NCBI RefSeq assembly: GCF_013177695.1 | Contig: NZ_WOEY01000032.1 | Location: 17,889 to 81,888, forward strand | Length of the DNA stretch: 64,000 nt | Source: Paraburkholderia solitsugae | GTDB lineage: Bacteria; Pseudomonadota; Gammaproteobacteria; Burkholderiales; Burkholderiaceae | Reading direction: 5' to 3' | Part shown: piece by piece, positions 28,392 to 36,963 of the stretch | Numbering within the stretch: the stretch's first letter is position 1 | Layout of the letters: each line of letters starts with the position of its first letter | Notes under the pieces: generated by a model | Seen by the model: the letters and a program-made list of their open reading frames with translations, nothing else | Told to the model about the DNA's origin: nothing | Databases searched by the model: none | Translations under genes and position numbers: made by a program

Positions 28392-28469
28392 CGCAACGAT
28401 TCTACGCCTGCCGCTGGAAAATCGTCGTCGTTATGCTGGGCCCTTGCTTTCACAGACGGAGACGACATC

Positions 28470-29642
28470 GTGAACACCATGGCCATCCCGGCGGGCATCG
28501 CCGAACTCGAAGACGAAATGATCGCGCTGCGCCGTCGTATCCACGCGCAGCCCGAACTGGCTTACGAAGAGTTCGCCACCGGCGACCTGGTCGCTGAGCG
28601 TTTGCAGGAGTGGGGCTACACCGTGCATCGCGGCCTGGGTCAGACCGGTGTTGTAGGGCAACTGAAAGTAGGCGCCGGCACGCGCAGACTCGGCCTGCGC
28701 GCCGACATGGACGCGCTGCCGATCCACGAGACCACGGGGCTGCCCTATGCGAGCACCGTTCCCGGGAAGATGCACGCATGTGGTCACGACGGCCACACCG
28801 CGATGCTGCTGGCGGCCGCCAAACATCTGGCGCAGGAGAAATCGTTCGACGGCACGTTGAACCTGATTTTCCAGCCGGCTGAAGAAGGTCTGGCCGGCGC
28901 GAAGAAAATGCTCGAAGACGGCCTGTTCGACAAGTTTCCCTGCGATGCGGTCTTTGCCATGCACAACATGCCCGGCTTTCCGACTGGCAAGTTCGGCTTC
29001 CTGCCGGGCTCGTTCATGGCTTCGTCCGACACGGTGATCATCAAGGTGACCGGTCGCGGCGGTCATGGCGCGGTGCCGCACAAGGCGGTCGATCCGGTCG
29101 TGGTGTGCGCGCAGATCGTGCTGGCGTTGCAGTCGATCGTGTCGCGCAACATTGCGCCGCTCGACATGGCGATCATCACCGTCGGCGCGATTCACGCGGG
29201 TGACGCGCCGAACGTGATTCCCGAAACCGCGGAGATGCGGCTGTCCGTGCGTGCGTTGAAACCCGAGGTTCGCAACTATTTGCAGGAGCGCATCACGGCG
29301 GTCGCCTGCGGACAGGCGGCGGTGTTCGGTGCGCGGGCGCACGTCGATTATCAGCGCCGCTATCCGGTGCTCGTCAACGACGTACAGATGACCGGTCTCG
29401 CACGGCAAGTCGCGCTGGACTGGCTCGGCGAAGACGGTTTGATTGCCGACATGGAACCGCTCACGGGTAGTGAAGACTTTGCGTTCCTGCTGGAGCGTTG
29501 CCCGGGCAGCTACCTGATCATCGGCAATGGTGACGGCGAGGGCGGTTGCATGGTCCACAACCCGGGCTACGACTTCAACGACGATTGCCTCGCCACTGGC
29601 GCGGCCTACTGGGTGCGGCTCGCACAGACGTTCCTCGTCTGA
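28470..29642 (+). CDS. M20 family amidohydrolase (hippurate/N-acyl amino-acid hydrolase type)
   Basis: A 390-aa metal-dependent amidohydrolase with the di-metal motifs LRADMDALPI, HACGHDGH and QPAEEGLAGA, the dimerisation-domain GRGGHGAVPHKAVDP, and the closing GSEDFAFLLE. It cleaves an N-acyl or amide-linked amino acid in the cytosol. The start is GTG 28470 (ATG 28479 also possible). It lies 152 bp before an MFS transporter on the same strand, suggesting uptake and hydrolysis of the same compound under the divergent LysR. Confidence 0.9.
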   Translation: MNTMAIPAGIAELEDEMIALRRRIHAQPELAYEEFATGDLVAERLQEWGYTVHRGLGQTGVVGQLKVGAGTRRLGLRADMDALPIHETTGLPYASTVPGKMHACGHDGHTAMLLAAAKHLAQEKSFDGTLNLIFQPAEEGLAGAKKMLEDGLFDKFPCDAVFAMHNMPGFPTGKFGFLPGSFMASSDTVIIKVTGRGGHGAVPHKAVDPVVVCAQIVLALQSIVSRNIAPLDMAIITVGAIHAGDAPNVIPETAEMRLSVRALKPEVRNYLQERITAVACGQAAVFGARAHVDYQRRYPVLVNDVQMTGLARQVALDWLGEDGLIADMEPLTGSEDFAFLLERCPGSYLIIGNGDGEGGCMVHNPGYDFNDDCLATGAAYWVRLAQTFLV

Positions 29643-29794
29643 GGCAGGTGGCATCAGATTGGACTGAAGCCGCGCAAGGCTCCGAAGGTCACGAAGGCCG
29701 GCGGGGCCATCAAGGCCGTGTTGGGGCCAGTCAGACTGTCCATTGCTTTCAGGCGCACAAGGCCGCAGAGCCGCGCATCAGCAGGAAGGACACC

Positions 29795-31162
29795 ATGGAG
29801 ACACAGATGGACTATTCCGCTACACCGCAACCCGCAGGCACTGACGCGTTGAATCTCGCCGACGCGTCCGCCATGCAGCCCGCCAAACGCACGAGCCACG
29901 TCAAAGCGATCGCCGCGATCACGCTCGGCAACGGCCTCGAGTTTTTCGATTTCACGATCTACAGCTTTTTCGCGACGATCATCGGCAAGCTGTATTTCCC
30001 GGTGGAAGGGCAGCTTGCGCAACTGATGCTGGCGGTCGGCACGTTCGGCGTCGGCTTCATCATGCGGCCGGTGGGCGGCATTGTTCTCGGAGGGTATGCC
30101 GATCGCGCCGGCCGCAAAGCCGCGATGAGTCTCACGCTGTGGCTGATGACGCTTGGCTCGGCGATCATTGCTTTCGCGCCGACCTACGCGGCGATCGGTA
30201 TCGCTGCGCCATTGCTGGTGATTCTTGCGCGATTGATTCAGGGTTTCGCGCTGGGCGGCGAGGTTGGTGCATCGACATCGCTGCTGCTTGAATATGGCAG
30301 CGACAAGACGCGTGGATTCTACGGGAGCTGGCAGTTTGTGAGCCAGGGATTGAACACCGTATGTGGCTCGCTGCTGGGTGTTGCGTTGGCGGCGGCGTTG
30401 TCTACTGCCGCGCTGGAGAGCTGGGGCTGGCGCGTGCCGTTTGTGATTGGCATGGCGATGGGGCCGATTGGTATTTACATCCGGCGGCATCTGGACGAAA
30501 CCTTGCCGGGTGTGGAAGACGGTACTGTTCCAGCCGCGCAGGCGCCCGATGCACAGCCGGTTCGCAAGCTGTTTCGCGAGCATTCGCGCGTGATCACGAC
30601 GGGCGTGTTGACGACGATTGGCGGCACGGCGGCGAACTATATCGTGCTGTTTTATCTGTCGACTTACGCGATTCGGATTTTGCATTTGCCGATGTCGTCG
30701 GCGTTGTGGGCCGCCTGGACCGCGGCGATCGTGACGGTGATCTGTTCGCCGTTTGCGGGGACGTTGTCCGATCGTGTGGGGCGTAAGCGGGTTTTGTGGG
30801 TGTCTCGGGTGTTGTTGATTGCCGCTGTCTATCCGGCTTTTATGATTATCAATGCGTCGCCGACGGTGCCTGTGCTGTTGTCTGTTGTCGCGGTGCTGGC
30901 TGTTTTTGTCGCGTTTACCGCGGTGCCTAATATCGTCATGTTGCCCGAGATGTTTCCGCGCGCGATTCGCGCTACTGGGATGTCGATTGTTTATTGTTTA
31001 GGGGTCTCTATTTTTGGTGGGTTTGCGCAGTTTTTTGCTACCTGGTTGATTCAGATTTCTGGGAGTAATTTGGCGCCTGCCTGGTATTTGATTGGATGTG
31101 GGGTTGTGTCGTTGTTGCCGTTGCCGTTTATGCGGGAGACTGCAGGGAAGGCTATTGATTAA
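29795..31162 (+). CDS. MFS transporter, metabolite:H+ symporter type
   Basis: A 455-aa 12-helix transporter with MHS-family signatures: LGNGLEFFDFTIYSFFATIIG in helix 1, RPVGGIVLGGYADRAGRKAAM in loop 2-3, and LIQGFALGGEVGAST in helix 4. It should import an organic acid or N-acyl amino acid for the M20 enzyme. AGGAAGGA precedes the ATG. The last third of the gene has markedly T/G-rich codons unlike its first part, grading into the repeat that follows. Confidence 0.88.
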   Translation: METQMDYSATPQPAGTDALNLADASAMQPAKRTSHVKAIAAITLGNGLEFFDFTIYSFFATIIGKLYFPVEGQLAQLMLAVGTFGVGFIMRPVGGIVLGGYADRAGRKAAMSLTLWLMTLGSAIIAFAPTYAAIGIAAPLLVILARLIQGFALGGEVGASTSLLLEYGSDKTRGFYGSWQFVSQGLNTVCGSLLGVALAAALSTAALESWGWRVPFVIGMAMGPIGIYIRRHLDETLPGVEDGTVPAAQAPDAQPVRKLFREHSRVITTGVLTTIGGTAANYIVLFYLSTYAIRILHLPMSSALWAAWTAAIVTVICSPFAGTLSDRVGRKRVLWVSRVLLIAAVYPAFMIINASPTVPVLLSVVAVLAVFVAFTAVPNIVMLPEMFPRAIRATGMSIVYCLGVSIFGGFAQFFATWLIQISGSNLAPAWYLIGCGVVSLLPLPFMRETAGKAID

Positions 31163-31166
31163 GGTT

Positions 31167-31288
31167 TTTTTGCCTGCGCGGCGCTTGTTGGTCTGTATGC
31201 CTACGGCGTTGGCCTTTCCCTGTTTTGTTATTGGTTTATTAGCGTCGCCCCTGTGCGGGGCGGGCACCTACTTTTCTTTGCCTGCCGC
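31167..31288 (+). repeat. Long intergenic repeat, copy 2, left half
   Basis: Matches 78-190 of the intact copy, starting TTTGCCTGCGCGGCGCTT and ending in the left arm of the palindrome (31268-31281) plus the loop. It is cut at 31288/31289 by the insertion element and resumes at 32762. The last nine bases, GCCTGCCGC (31280-31288), are repeated directly after the element. Confidence 0.88.
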
Positions 31289-32761
31289 GTAACTATTCAG
31301 CGCTTGTAAACTGCTACCAGGCTGTGCATAGTGAAGGACATGACGAAGATGCCTGACATCAAGGACCTGACACGGAGCAGAAGGACGCACTCATCGTTGA
31401 TCTGGTGAGGCGTCTGAACGAGCTTGAGGCAAAGCTTGAGAAGGACAGTCATAACTCCAGCAAGCCGCCGTCAAGCGATGGTCCGCAGCGCAAGCCGAAG
31501 TCATTGCGTGGCACGAGCGGGGCAAAGCCTGGCGCGCAACCGGGGCACAAGGGCAAGACGCTCAAACGCGTGGCCCAACCCGATCACATCGAGATTCACC
31601 CGGTAGCGCCGGTGTGCGATGCATGCGGCGAACTCATCGAATCCGCCCGCATCGCCGTCTTACCCGAGGGACGTCAGGTAATCGATCTGCCGCCCACGCG
31701 CTTTGAGGTGACCGAGCATCGCGTGCAGATCGCACAGTGCCGCTGCGGCAAGCACCATTCGGGGGTGTTTCCCGGGAACGTGAGCCAGGCGGTGCAGTAT
31801 GGTCCCCAGGTGCGCGCCGCTGCGGTCTATCTGACGCAATACCAGCAGTTGCCCGTGGGGCGTACGGCCCAGGCGCTGGAAGACCTGTTCGGTCTGCGTG
31901 TGAGTACGGGTACGGTGCAGCACAGCATTGACCAGGCCGCCCAGTTGCTGGCGCCGGCGGTCAAACAGATCAGCCAGGCGCTGCGTGAGCAACCCGTGGT
32001 GCATTTCGATGAGAGCTGCATGCGCGTGGGACGCAAGACTCACTGGCTGCATAGCGCCTCGACGCGCGCGCTGACCTGGTATGGCGCACACAACAGGCGC
32101 GGTCGCGAGGCGCTGGACAGCTTCGGCATTCTGCCCGGCTTTGCGGGAATCGCCGTGCATGACGGCTGGGCAGCCTACGCGCAGTATGAGTGTGAACATG
32201 CGCTGTGCAATGCCCACCATCTGCGCGAACTGGTGTTTGTACTGGAGTCCACCCAGCAAGCCTGGGCCCAGCAGATGATTGATCTGCTTTGCCAGGCAAA
32301 GCGCGAGGTCGACCTCAGTCTGGCTTCAGGCAACACAGCGCTAGGTCAATCGCGCCAACGCTATTACGCGCGACGCAGCCGGACGCTGATCGCCCAGGCG
32401 CGCAGGCTCAATCCGCAGCAGGCACGTGAGCCCACGCGCAAGGAACTTCGCGGCAGGATCAGGCAAAGCTTTACCTACAACCTGCTCGGACGCCTTCACA
32501 GGCATGCGCGCGAGGTATGGCGTTTCATTGCAGATCACCGTGTACCGTTCGACAACAACCAGGCCGAACGCGATATACGCATGCCCAAACTCAAACAGAA
32601 AATCTCGGGATGCTTCCGCGCGATATCGGGCATGGAGGCGTTCTGCACGATCCGCTCCTACCTCGCCACCTTGCGCAAACAGAACCGTTCGCTAATCGAT
32701 GCGCTGGCCTTGAGCTTTGCCGGAATCGTCGTTTCGCCTCTGACTGCCGCTGAATAGTTAC
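31289..32761 (+). mobile_element. IS66-family insertion sequence (single-ORF, ISBst12-like), 1473 bp
   Basis: The element starts GTAACTATTCAGCG and ends with the exact inverted copy, 14-bp terminal repeats beginning GTAA as in the IS66 family. It is flanked by the direct repeat GCCTGCCGC (31280-31288 and 32762-32770; 8 or 9 bp depending on one ambiguous base). It carries only a TnpC-type transposase and no tnpA/tnpB, as in the ISBst12 subgroup. It splits a dispersed repeat exactly at the tip of its palindrome. Confidence 0.92.
31405..32757 (+). CDS. IS66-family transposase (TnpC type), frameshifted near the N-terminus
   Basis: The open part is 450 aa with the IS66 hallmarks SSKPPSSDG, a zinc-finger-like CDACGE, CRCGKHHSGVFP, the catalytic region beginning HFDESCMRVG, VHDGWAAYAQYECEHALCNAHHLREL, and NNQAERDIRMPKLKQKISGCFR. 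The natural start is probably ATG 31340 (MTKMPDIKDLT), but that frame is out of register by one base. Reading ...CTGACACGGAGCAG as if one C were missing restores DLTPEQKDALIVDL. As it stands only GTG 31405 opens the main frame. The stop lies inside the right terminal repeat. Confidence 0.9.
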   Translation: MRRLNELEAKLEKDSHNSSKPPSSDGPQRKPKSLRGTSGAKPGAQPGHKGKTLKRVAQPDHIEIHPVAPVCDACGELIESARIAVLPEGRQVIDLPPTRFEVTEHRVQIAQCRCGKHHSGVFPGNVSQAVQYGPQVRAAAVYLTQYQQLPVGRTAQALEDLFGLRVSTGTVQHSIDQAAQLLAPAVKQISQALREQPVVHFDESCMRVGRKTHWLHSASTRALTWYGAHNRRGREALDSFGILPGFAGIAVHDGWAAYAQYECEHALCNAHHLRELVFVLESTQQAWAQQMIDLLCQAKREVDLSLASGNTALGQSRQRYYARRSRTLIAQARRLNPQQAREPTRKELRGRIRQSFTYNLLGRLHRHAREVWRFIADHRVPFDNNQAERDIRMPKLKQKISGCFRAISGMEAFCTIRSYLATLRKQNRSLIDALALSFAGIVVSPLTAAE

Positions 32762-32942
32762 GCCTGCCGCAAAGAAAAGTAGGCAAAAGAAAGCGGCTCA
32801 CCCCGCTAGCTCATAAGCGGGCCCCCCGCTCAGTTGCGGTAGTGGTGCATCTGGAATCTGTGCTCTCGCACATTCGGCGTCAGTGACAAGGCTGTCATTC
32901 TTCCGACGGCGCTGCGCGCGCCGAAGGGCAATTCATCAACCC
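32762..32942 (+). repeat. Long intergenic repeat, copy 2, right half
   Basis: Resumes after the insertion element with the right palindrome arm and runs through AAAGCGGCTCACCCCGCTAG and CTCGCACATTCGGCG to the end point shared with copy 1 (about 372). Nothing coding is visible in it. It abuts the 3' end of the AraC gene. Confidence 0.88.
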
Positions 32943-32952
32943 CGTGGCGGAG

Positions 32953-33777
32953 CTATGGCCGCGTCGCGGACGCGTAGTTGGCCGGTGTAATCCCCAACAA
33001 CCGCGCGAACGCTCGCGTCATGTGACTCTGGTCGGCAAACCCCGATGCGGCTGCCGCATCGGCTAACGTCGCCCCACCCGCAATCAGTTGCCTCGCGAGT
33101 ATCACCCGGCGCTGCATCCTGTATGCGTGCGGCGGTAACCCCGTCTCGTGCGCGAAGCCTCGTAACAATTGGAACCGACTCATGCCGGTGTCGGCAGCGA
33201 GATCGGTTAGCGTCAGCGGTAACGATGGATCGTCGTCGATCCTAGACCTCGCTCGTGCAATCGGACCAACCGACTGTGCCAATCGTGAATGTGCGTGCGT
33301 GGTCGCGTGGGTCCGAATCAGATACCCGAGCAGCTCGAGCATCGTCTCCTCCCGCACCAGATCGTCCGGCACGGTTTGCGCTTCCACCGATACCGCAAAC
33401 AGCCGCTCAAATAGCACCTTCAGCAACGGATCGTGCACCGCTGGTTGCGTCAGTTCGATCTCACGCGCAGCCACCCCATTCAACTCGACAGCGACGTCGG
33501 CCAGCATCCGCGGCTCGAAATACAACATGCGCCATGCACGGCCGCGCTCGTCGAGCGGGCTGCCGTCGTGCACCTCCCCCGGATTCACCATGATCGCGTC
33601 GTTCGCCCGCGCTTCAACCACGCCGCGACCACTCGACGACCGGTGTCCGCCTGCAACGATCACGCCCACCCCAAAGCGATCGTGCGAGTGGCGCGGAAAC
33701 GAATGCGCCGTTTCCGCCACCGTCGCTTCCACGCCAGATATCGCGCAACGAGGCATGTAAACGCGACCGCGCGACAT
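32953..33777 (-). CDS. AraC-family transcription regulator
   Basis: A 274-aa protein with an N-terminal cupin-like sensor domain (HSHDRFGVGVIVAGGHRSSSGRG) and a C-terminal pair of AraC helix-turn-helices (LTDLAADTGMSRFQLLRGFAHETGLPPHAY and LADAAAASGFADQSHMTRAF). The start at 33777 is preceded by GAGAGG; the frame is open upstream but without family similarity. No obvious target gene lies next to it. Ligand unknown. Confidence 0.88.
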   Translation of the reverse strand: MSRGRVYMPRCAISGVEATVAETAHSFPRHSHDRFGVGVIVAGGHRSSSGRGVVEARANDAIMVNPGEVHDGSPLDERGRAWRMLYFEPRMLADVAVELNGVAAREIELTQPAVHDPLLKVLFERLFAVSVEAQTVPDDLVREETMLELLGYLIRTHATTHAHSRLAQSVGPIARARSRIDDDPSLPLTLTDLAADTGMSRFQLLRGFAHETGLPPHAYRMQRRVILARQLIAGGATLADAAAASGFADQSHMTRAFARLLGITPANYASATRP

Positions 33778-33969
33778 GGTTCGCCTCTCAGAAGTTAAGG
33801 AGGGACTCGCGCCGCATATCGCGCGGCAACGTGCGCGGCGATCCCCGCTGAGAACTGCAGCGCGGTTTGCACGCCGGATCGCGCAGCGAACCGTGTCCAG
33901 ATCGCCAGAGCAAGGCGCACGCCGATCCGCGCAGCACACTACGGAACGATCTGCGCGCCAGCCGGCTCA

Positions 33970-34896
33970 TCAGCCTCCCTCCTCGTCCGTGCGCCCACCC
34001 TCGCGGATCTTGCCTTGCGATACGCTGCTGCCCGGCGGCACGCTATGCGTTAGCCATACATTGCCGCCAATCACCGAACCGCGCCCAATGGTCACGCGGC
34101 CGAGAATCGTCGCGCCGGCGTAAATCACGACGTCGTCCTCGACGATCGGATGGCGCGCGTTGCCCTTGACCAGGGTGCCGTCAAGGTCCGCGGCGAAGCT
34201 CTTCGCGCCAAGTGTCACGGCCTGGTAGACGCGCACCCGCTCGCCGATGATCGCGGTCTCGCCGATCACGACGCCCGTGCCGTGGTCGATAAAGAAACTC
34301 GGGCCGATGGTCGCGCCCGGGTGAATGTCAATGCCGGTCGCCGAGTGCGCAATCTCGTTGATGAAGCGCGCGAGCAAGGGCACGCCAAGGAGATGCAGCG
34401 CGTGCGCCAGACGATGGTGCGTCATCGCCCACACGCCCGGATAACACAGCAGAATCTCCGTGATGTGCTGCGCGGCCGGGTCGCCGGTGAAAGCAGCCTG
34501 AATATCGCTGACCAGCAACGCGCGAATACCCGGCAACTGCGTGCCGAATTCGCGCGCGACGTTGAACGCGCGCGCCCTCAGTTCCTCATCAGGCGTTTCG
34601 CCAAACTCGGGCAGAAAGCGCAAGGCGCGGCGAATCTGTTCGGCAAGCAATCGCAATGTGCTTTCGAGCGTATGGCCGACGTAGTAGTCAACTGTTTCGT
34701 CAGTTAGATCGGGAGCGCCGTAGTGTGTCGGAAACAGCGCCGCGCGCAAGCCGGTGACAATGCTGATCACCGCTTCACGCGACGGCAGCTCGCGTATGCC
34801 AAGCGGATGCCGCGTGCGATGCAATTCTTCACGAGACGCACGCAAGTCCGCGACGATCTGTTCGAGACCCCAGTTTTGGGAAGGCACGTTAGGCAT
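33970..34896 (-). CDS. epsC: Serine O-acetyltransferase (EpsC/CysE type)
   Basis: A 308-aa protein with an N-terminal helical domain and a C-terminal left-handed beta helix of hexapeptide repeats (SATGIDIHPGATIGPSFFIDHGTGVVIGE). H and D residues of DIHPGA and FIDHGTG are the acetyl-CoA/serine site of CysE-type enzymes. It makes O-acetylserine for cysteine synthesis. MPNVPSQNW at 34896 fits better than the start 27 nt upstream. The product carries a long N-terminal part as in the EpsC group. Confidence 0.88.
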   Translation of the reverse strand: MPNVPSQNWGLEQIVADLRASREELHRTRHPLGIRELPSREAVISIVTGLRAALFPTHYGAPDLTDETVDYYVGHTLESTLRLLAEQIRRALRFLPEFGETPDEELRARAFNVAREFGTQLPGIRALLVSDIQAAFTGDPAAQHITEILLCYPGVWAMTHHRLAHALHLLGVPLLARFINEIAHSATGIDIHPGATIGPSFFIDHGTGVVIGETAIIGERVRVYQAVTLGAKSFAADLDGTLVKGNARHPIVEDDVVIYAGATILGRVTIGRGSVIGGNVWLTHSVPPGSSVSQGKIREGGRTDEEGG

Positions 34897-35023
34897 AAAA
34901 GGACGGCGCCGTGCGCCAGGCACGGTTCAGAGTGATTGTCCCAAGAGATTACCGCGTTTTGCCGTGGCCCGCGCAGCGCCGCACGGCTGCGCGGTATGGC
35001 GGCCCGCGCATGCCGGATACGCT

Positions 35024-35257
35024 TCAGATGGTTACGCTGCTCGCATCGATCCAGCGCACCGCCCAGTCGCGCGCGTGCGCGATGGCGGTGGCTTCGTCAG
35101 GAAAACGCAAGTCAGTGGGGAAAAAACGGTTGGCGACCAGTTCGCCGTCGCTCGAACGGGAGATGACCACATAAGGTTGCCAAGTACCATCGCGCGCGCG
35201 CGCCGGCTCGCAATTCAGCAAATAGCCGCGATGTGTGAATGCAGCATCAAAGTGCAT
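35024..35257 (-). CDS. Small conserved hypothetical protein
   Basis: A 77-aa protein: MHFDAAFTHRGYLLNCEP, then a beta-rich middle (PYVVISRSSDGELVANRFFP) and a C-terminal helix (DEATAIAHARDWAVRWID). The pattern resembles a small Burkholderiales family of about 80 aa (similar to CV_2116-domain proteins). Function is unknown. It stands alone between epsC and an intergenic gap; no operon partner. Confidence 0.65.
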   Translation of the reverse strand: MHFDAAFTHRGYLLNCEPARARDGTWQPYVVISRSSDGELVANRFFPTDLRFPDEATAIAHARDWAVRWIDASSVTI

Positions 35258-35579
35258 GTGTCACCCGCCCTGACGGCCCCGTAGGATGTTTTGAGTAGCG
35301 CGCGTCTGTTCGTTGTCGGCCACGTAAAAACAGCCGGACGCATGTCGTCAATTTAACCGCGCTTCGCTCGTCGGAGTAAGATCATACTCTGTAGAAAATA
35401 GGCGTCCATTAAAAAAAAACGAAAGGAATCCCGGACGCAATCGCCAGGTGAAAATGCCCGCTTACCTAACTGCGAGGCAACTGCGGCGCAAGCGCAGTAC
35501 AACTCACGCGCACAAAGACGGTGTGCGAGGCGGAACGGGTTTTGCTGCACTTCAACCATGTCTCTTCAATGGAGAATGC
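35258..35579. other. Intergenic region between two divergent small genes
   Basis: About 320 bp separate the 77-aa and 151-aa genes. It contains an A-tract near 35411-35419 and AT-rich stretches fit for promoters of both genes. The open frames inside have no family similarity, and I see no RNA gene or operator I can name. Confidence 0.5.
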
Positions 35580-36035
35580 ATGATGAACAGCGATATCAAC
35601 AAGCCAGCAGACGCCAGCAAAAAACAGGGTGCCACCAGCCCGCGCACGGCGGAACTGCATAACGACCGCACCCACGACAGCACGGTCGACACCGACGGCA
35701 AAAATCTCGAAGCCGCCCGCATAGCCGGCTACAGCGCGATCTCGCCCGACGAGATCACGACGACCAACGCGACCCTCATCAACAGCGTGCCCGAGGCTCA
35801 CGACGGCATGGCCGGCTTCGACAGCCGGGTTGGCGGCAATCATCTGCTGCTGGCGCTCGAACCGGGCTACACGGTCATCGACAAAGGCATGGTCGAGCCG
35901 CAGGGCGCCGAGTCAGAAGAGGATCTGTTCGACGACCCGCGCTCGATTCGCGCCCGTCGCGAACGTGGCCGCATTCATTACGCCCTCAATCACCTGCGGC
36001 CCACTCGCGTGATCGAATTACATCGGGCGAAATAA
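35580..36035 (+). CDS. Acidic hypothetical protein (possibly DUF3005 family)
   Basis: A 151-aa soluble protein without signal or membrane segments. The first 70 residues are polar and probably disordered; the middle has DGKNLEAARIAGYSAISPDEITTTNATLINSVPE, and the end is basic (RSIRARRERGRIHYALNHLRPTRVIELHRAK). It resembles a Burkholderia-restricted family of unknown function, which I tentatively equate with DUF3005. GGAG lies 5-8 nt before the tandem ATGs at 35580/35583. It ends at a good terminator hairpin. Confidence 0.7.
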   Translation: MMNSDINKPADASKKQGATSPRTAELHNDRTHDSTVDTDGKNLEAARIAGYSAISPDEITTTNATLINSVPEAHDGMAGFDSRVGGNHLLLALEPGYTVIDKGMVEPQGAESEEDLFDDPRSIRARRERGRIHYALNHLRPTRVIELHRAK

Positions 36036-36101
36036 CTATTCGCGCTGCGCGTATTCGTTTGAATTGCGCCGCTTGCACCGATTAATCAGGCAATTCCAAA
36101 G

Positions 36102-36128
36102 TGCGCACCGTTTGAATGACGGTGCGCA
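36102..36128 (+). terminator. Hairpin terminator after the 151-aa gene
   Basis: TGCGCACCGT (36102-36111) pairs perfectly with ACGGTGCGCA (36119-36128) around a 7-nt loop, followed by TTTCGTC. It lies 67 bp after the stop codon and is a plausible rho-independent terminator with a short T stretch. Confidence 0.65.
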
Positions 36129-36243
36129 TTTCGTCACGGATTAGAAACTCAGGGTTGCAGGACCTGCGAGCCGAACAGGCTTTTTCCGCCCGCCGAATGC
36201 CGACACAATCGACTGCACGTCCAAAACTAAAACGGAGCAGCAG

Positions 36244-36849
36244 ATGAAAAAGATCGTTGTGATAGGCGCGACCGGTACGGTCGGCCAGGCAGTGAGCGCG
36301 GCGTTGAAAGCGCGCCATGAAGTCATCGAAGTGGGCGCGACGCGCGGTCAGTTTCGCGTCGACAGCACCGACCCGGCCAGCATCGAGCGACTCTTTAGCG
36401 AAATCGGCAAGGTCGACGGCGTCGTCACCACCACCGGCAAGCTGCATTTCGGCCCGCTGCTGGAGATGAGCGTCGAGCAGTTCTGGGTCGGCCTGCGCGA
36501 CAAGCTGATGGGTCAGATCAACGTGGTGTTGGGCGCCCAGCGGTACGTGAACGACGGCGGCTCGTTTACGCTGACGAGCGGCATTGTCGGCGACGAGCCG
36601 ATTCGCGAAGGCGCGAACGCAACCACCGTCAATCTGGCCCTCGAAGGTTTCGTACGCGGCGCCGCGATCGAATTGCCGCGCGGCATTCGCATCAACGTGG
36701 TGAGCCCGACGGTACTGACCGAATCGCTCGAGGCTTTTGGGCCCTACTTCCGCGGCTTTGAGCCGGTGAGCGCCGATCGTGCGGCGCAGGCCTACCTGCG
36801 CAGTGTGGAAGGCGCGCAAACGGGCCGTGTGTATCGCGTGGGGTATTAA
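36244..36849 (+). CDS. Short-chain dehydrogenase/reductase-like protein without YxxxK
   Basis: A 201-aa Rossmann protein with a NAD(P)-binding IVVIGATGTVGQAV and the SDR-like GGSFTLTSGIVGDEPI. Where classical SDRs have Tyr-x-x-x-Lys before ALEGF, this one reads ANATTVNLALEGF, so neither the Tyr nor the Lys is present. Small SDR-like proteins with this same replacement are known, so it is likely a family trait rather than damage. Function unknown; it stands alone. Confidence 0.85.
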   Translation: MKKIVVIGATGTVGQAVSAALKARHEVIEVGATRGQFRVDSTDPASIERLFSEIGKVDGVVTTTGKLHFGPLLEMSVEQFWVGLRDKLMGQINVVLGAQRYVNDGGSFTLTSGIVGDEPIREGANATTVNLALEGFVRGAAIELPRGIRINVVSPTVLTESLEAFGPYFRGFEPVSADRAAQAYLRSVEGAQTGRVYRVGY

Positions 36850-36963
36850 GCGCGGGGTATCAAGCAAGGTCACGCGATGCGGTCCAGCCGCATCGCGCCC
36901 CCCTCTCACGCGTGTCGCCGCTCTACGGCAGCTTCACGACTCTCTCGACGGCCCTCAGAAAAC

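Noticed and set aside
31092..31292. Short open frame crossing the end of the MFS gene and the repeat
   Set aside because: It is part of the dispersed repeat and appears in the other copy in altered form; not a gene.
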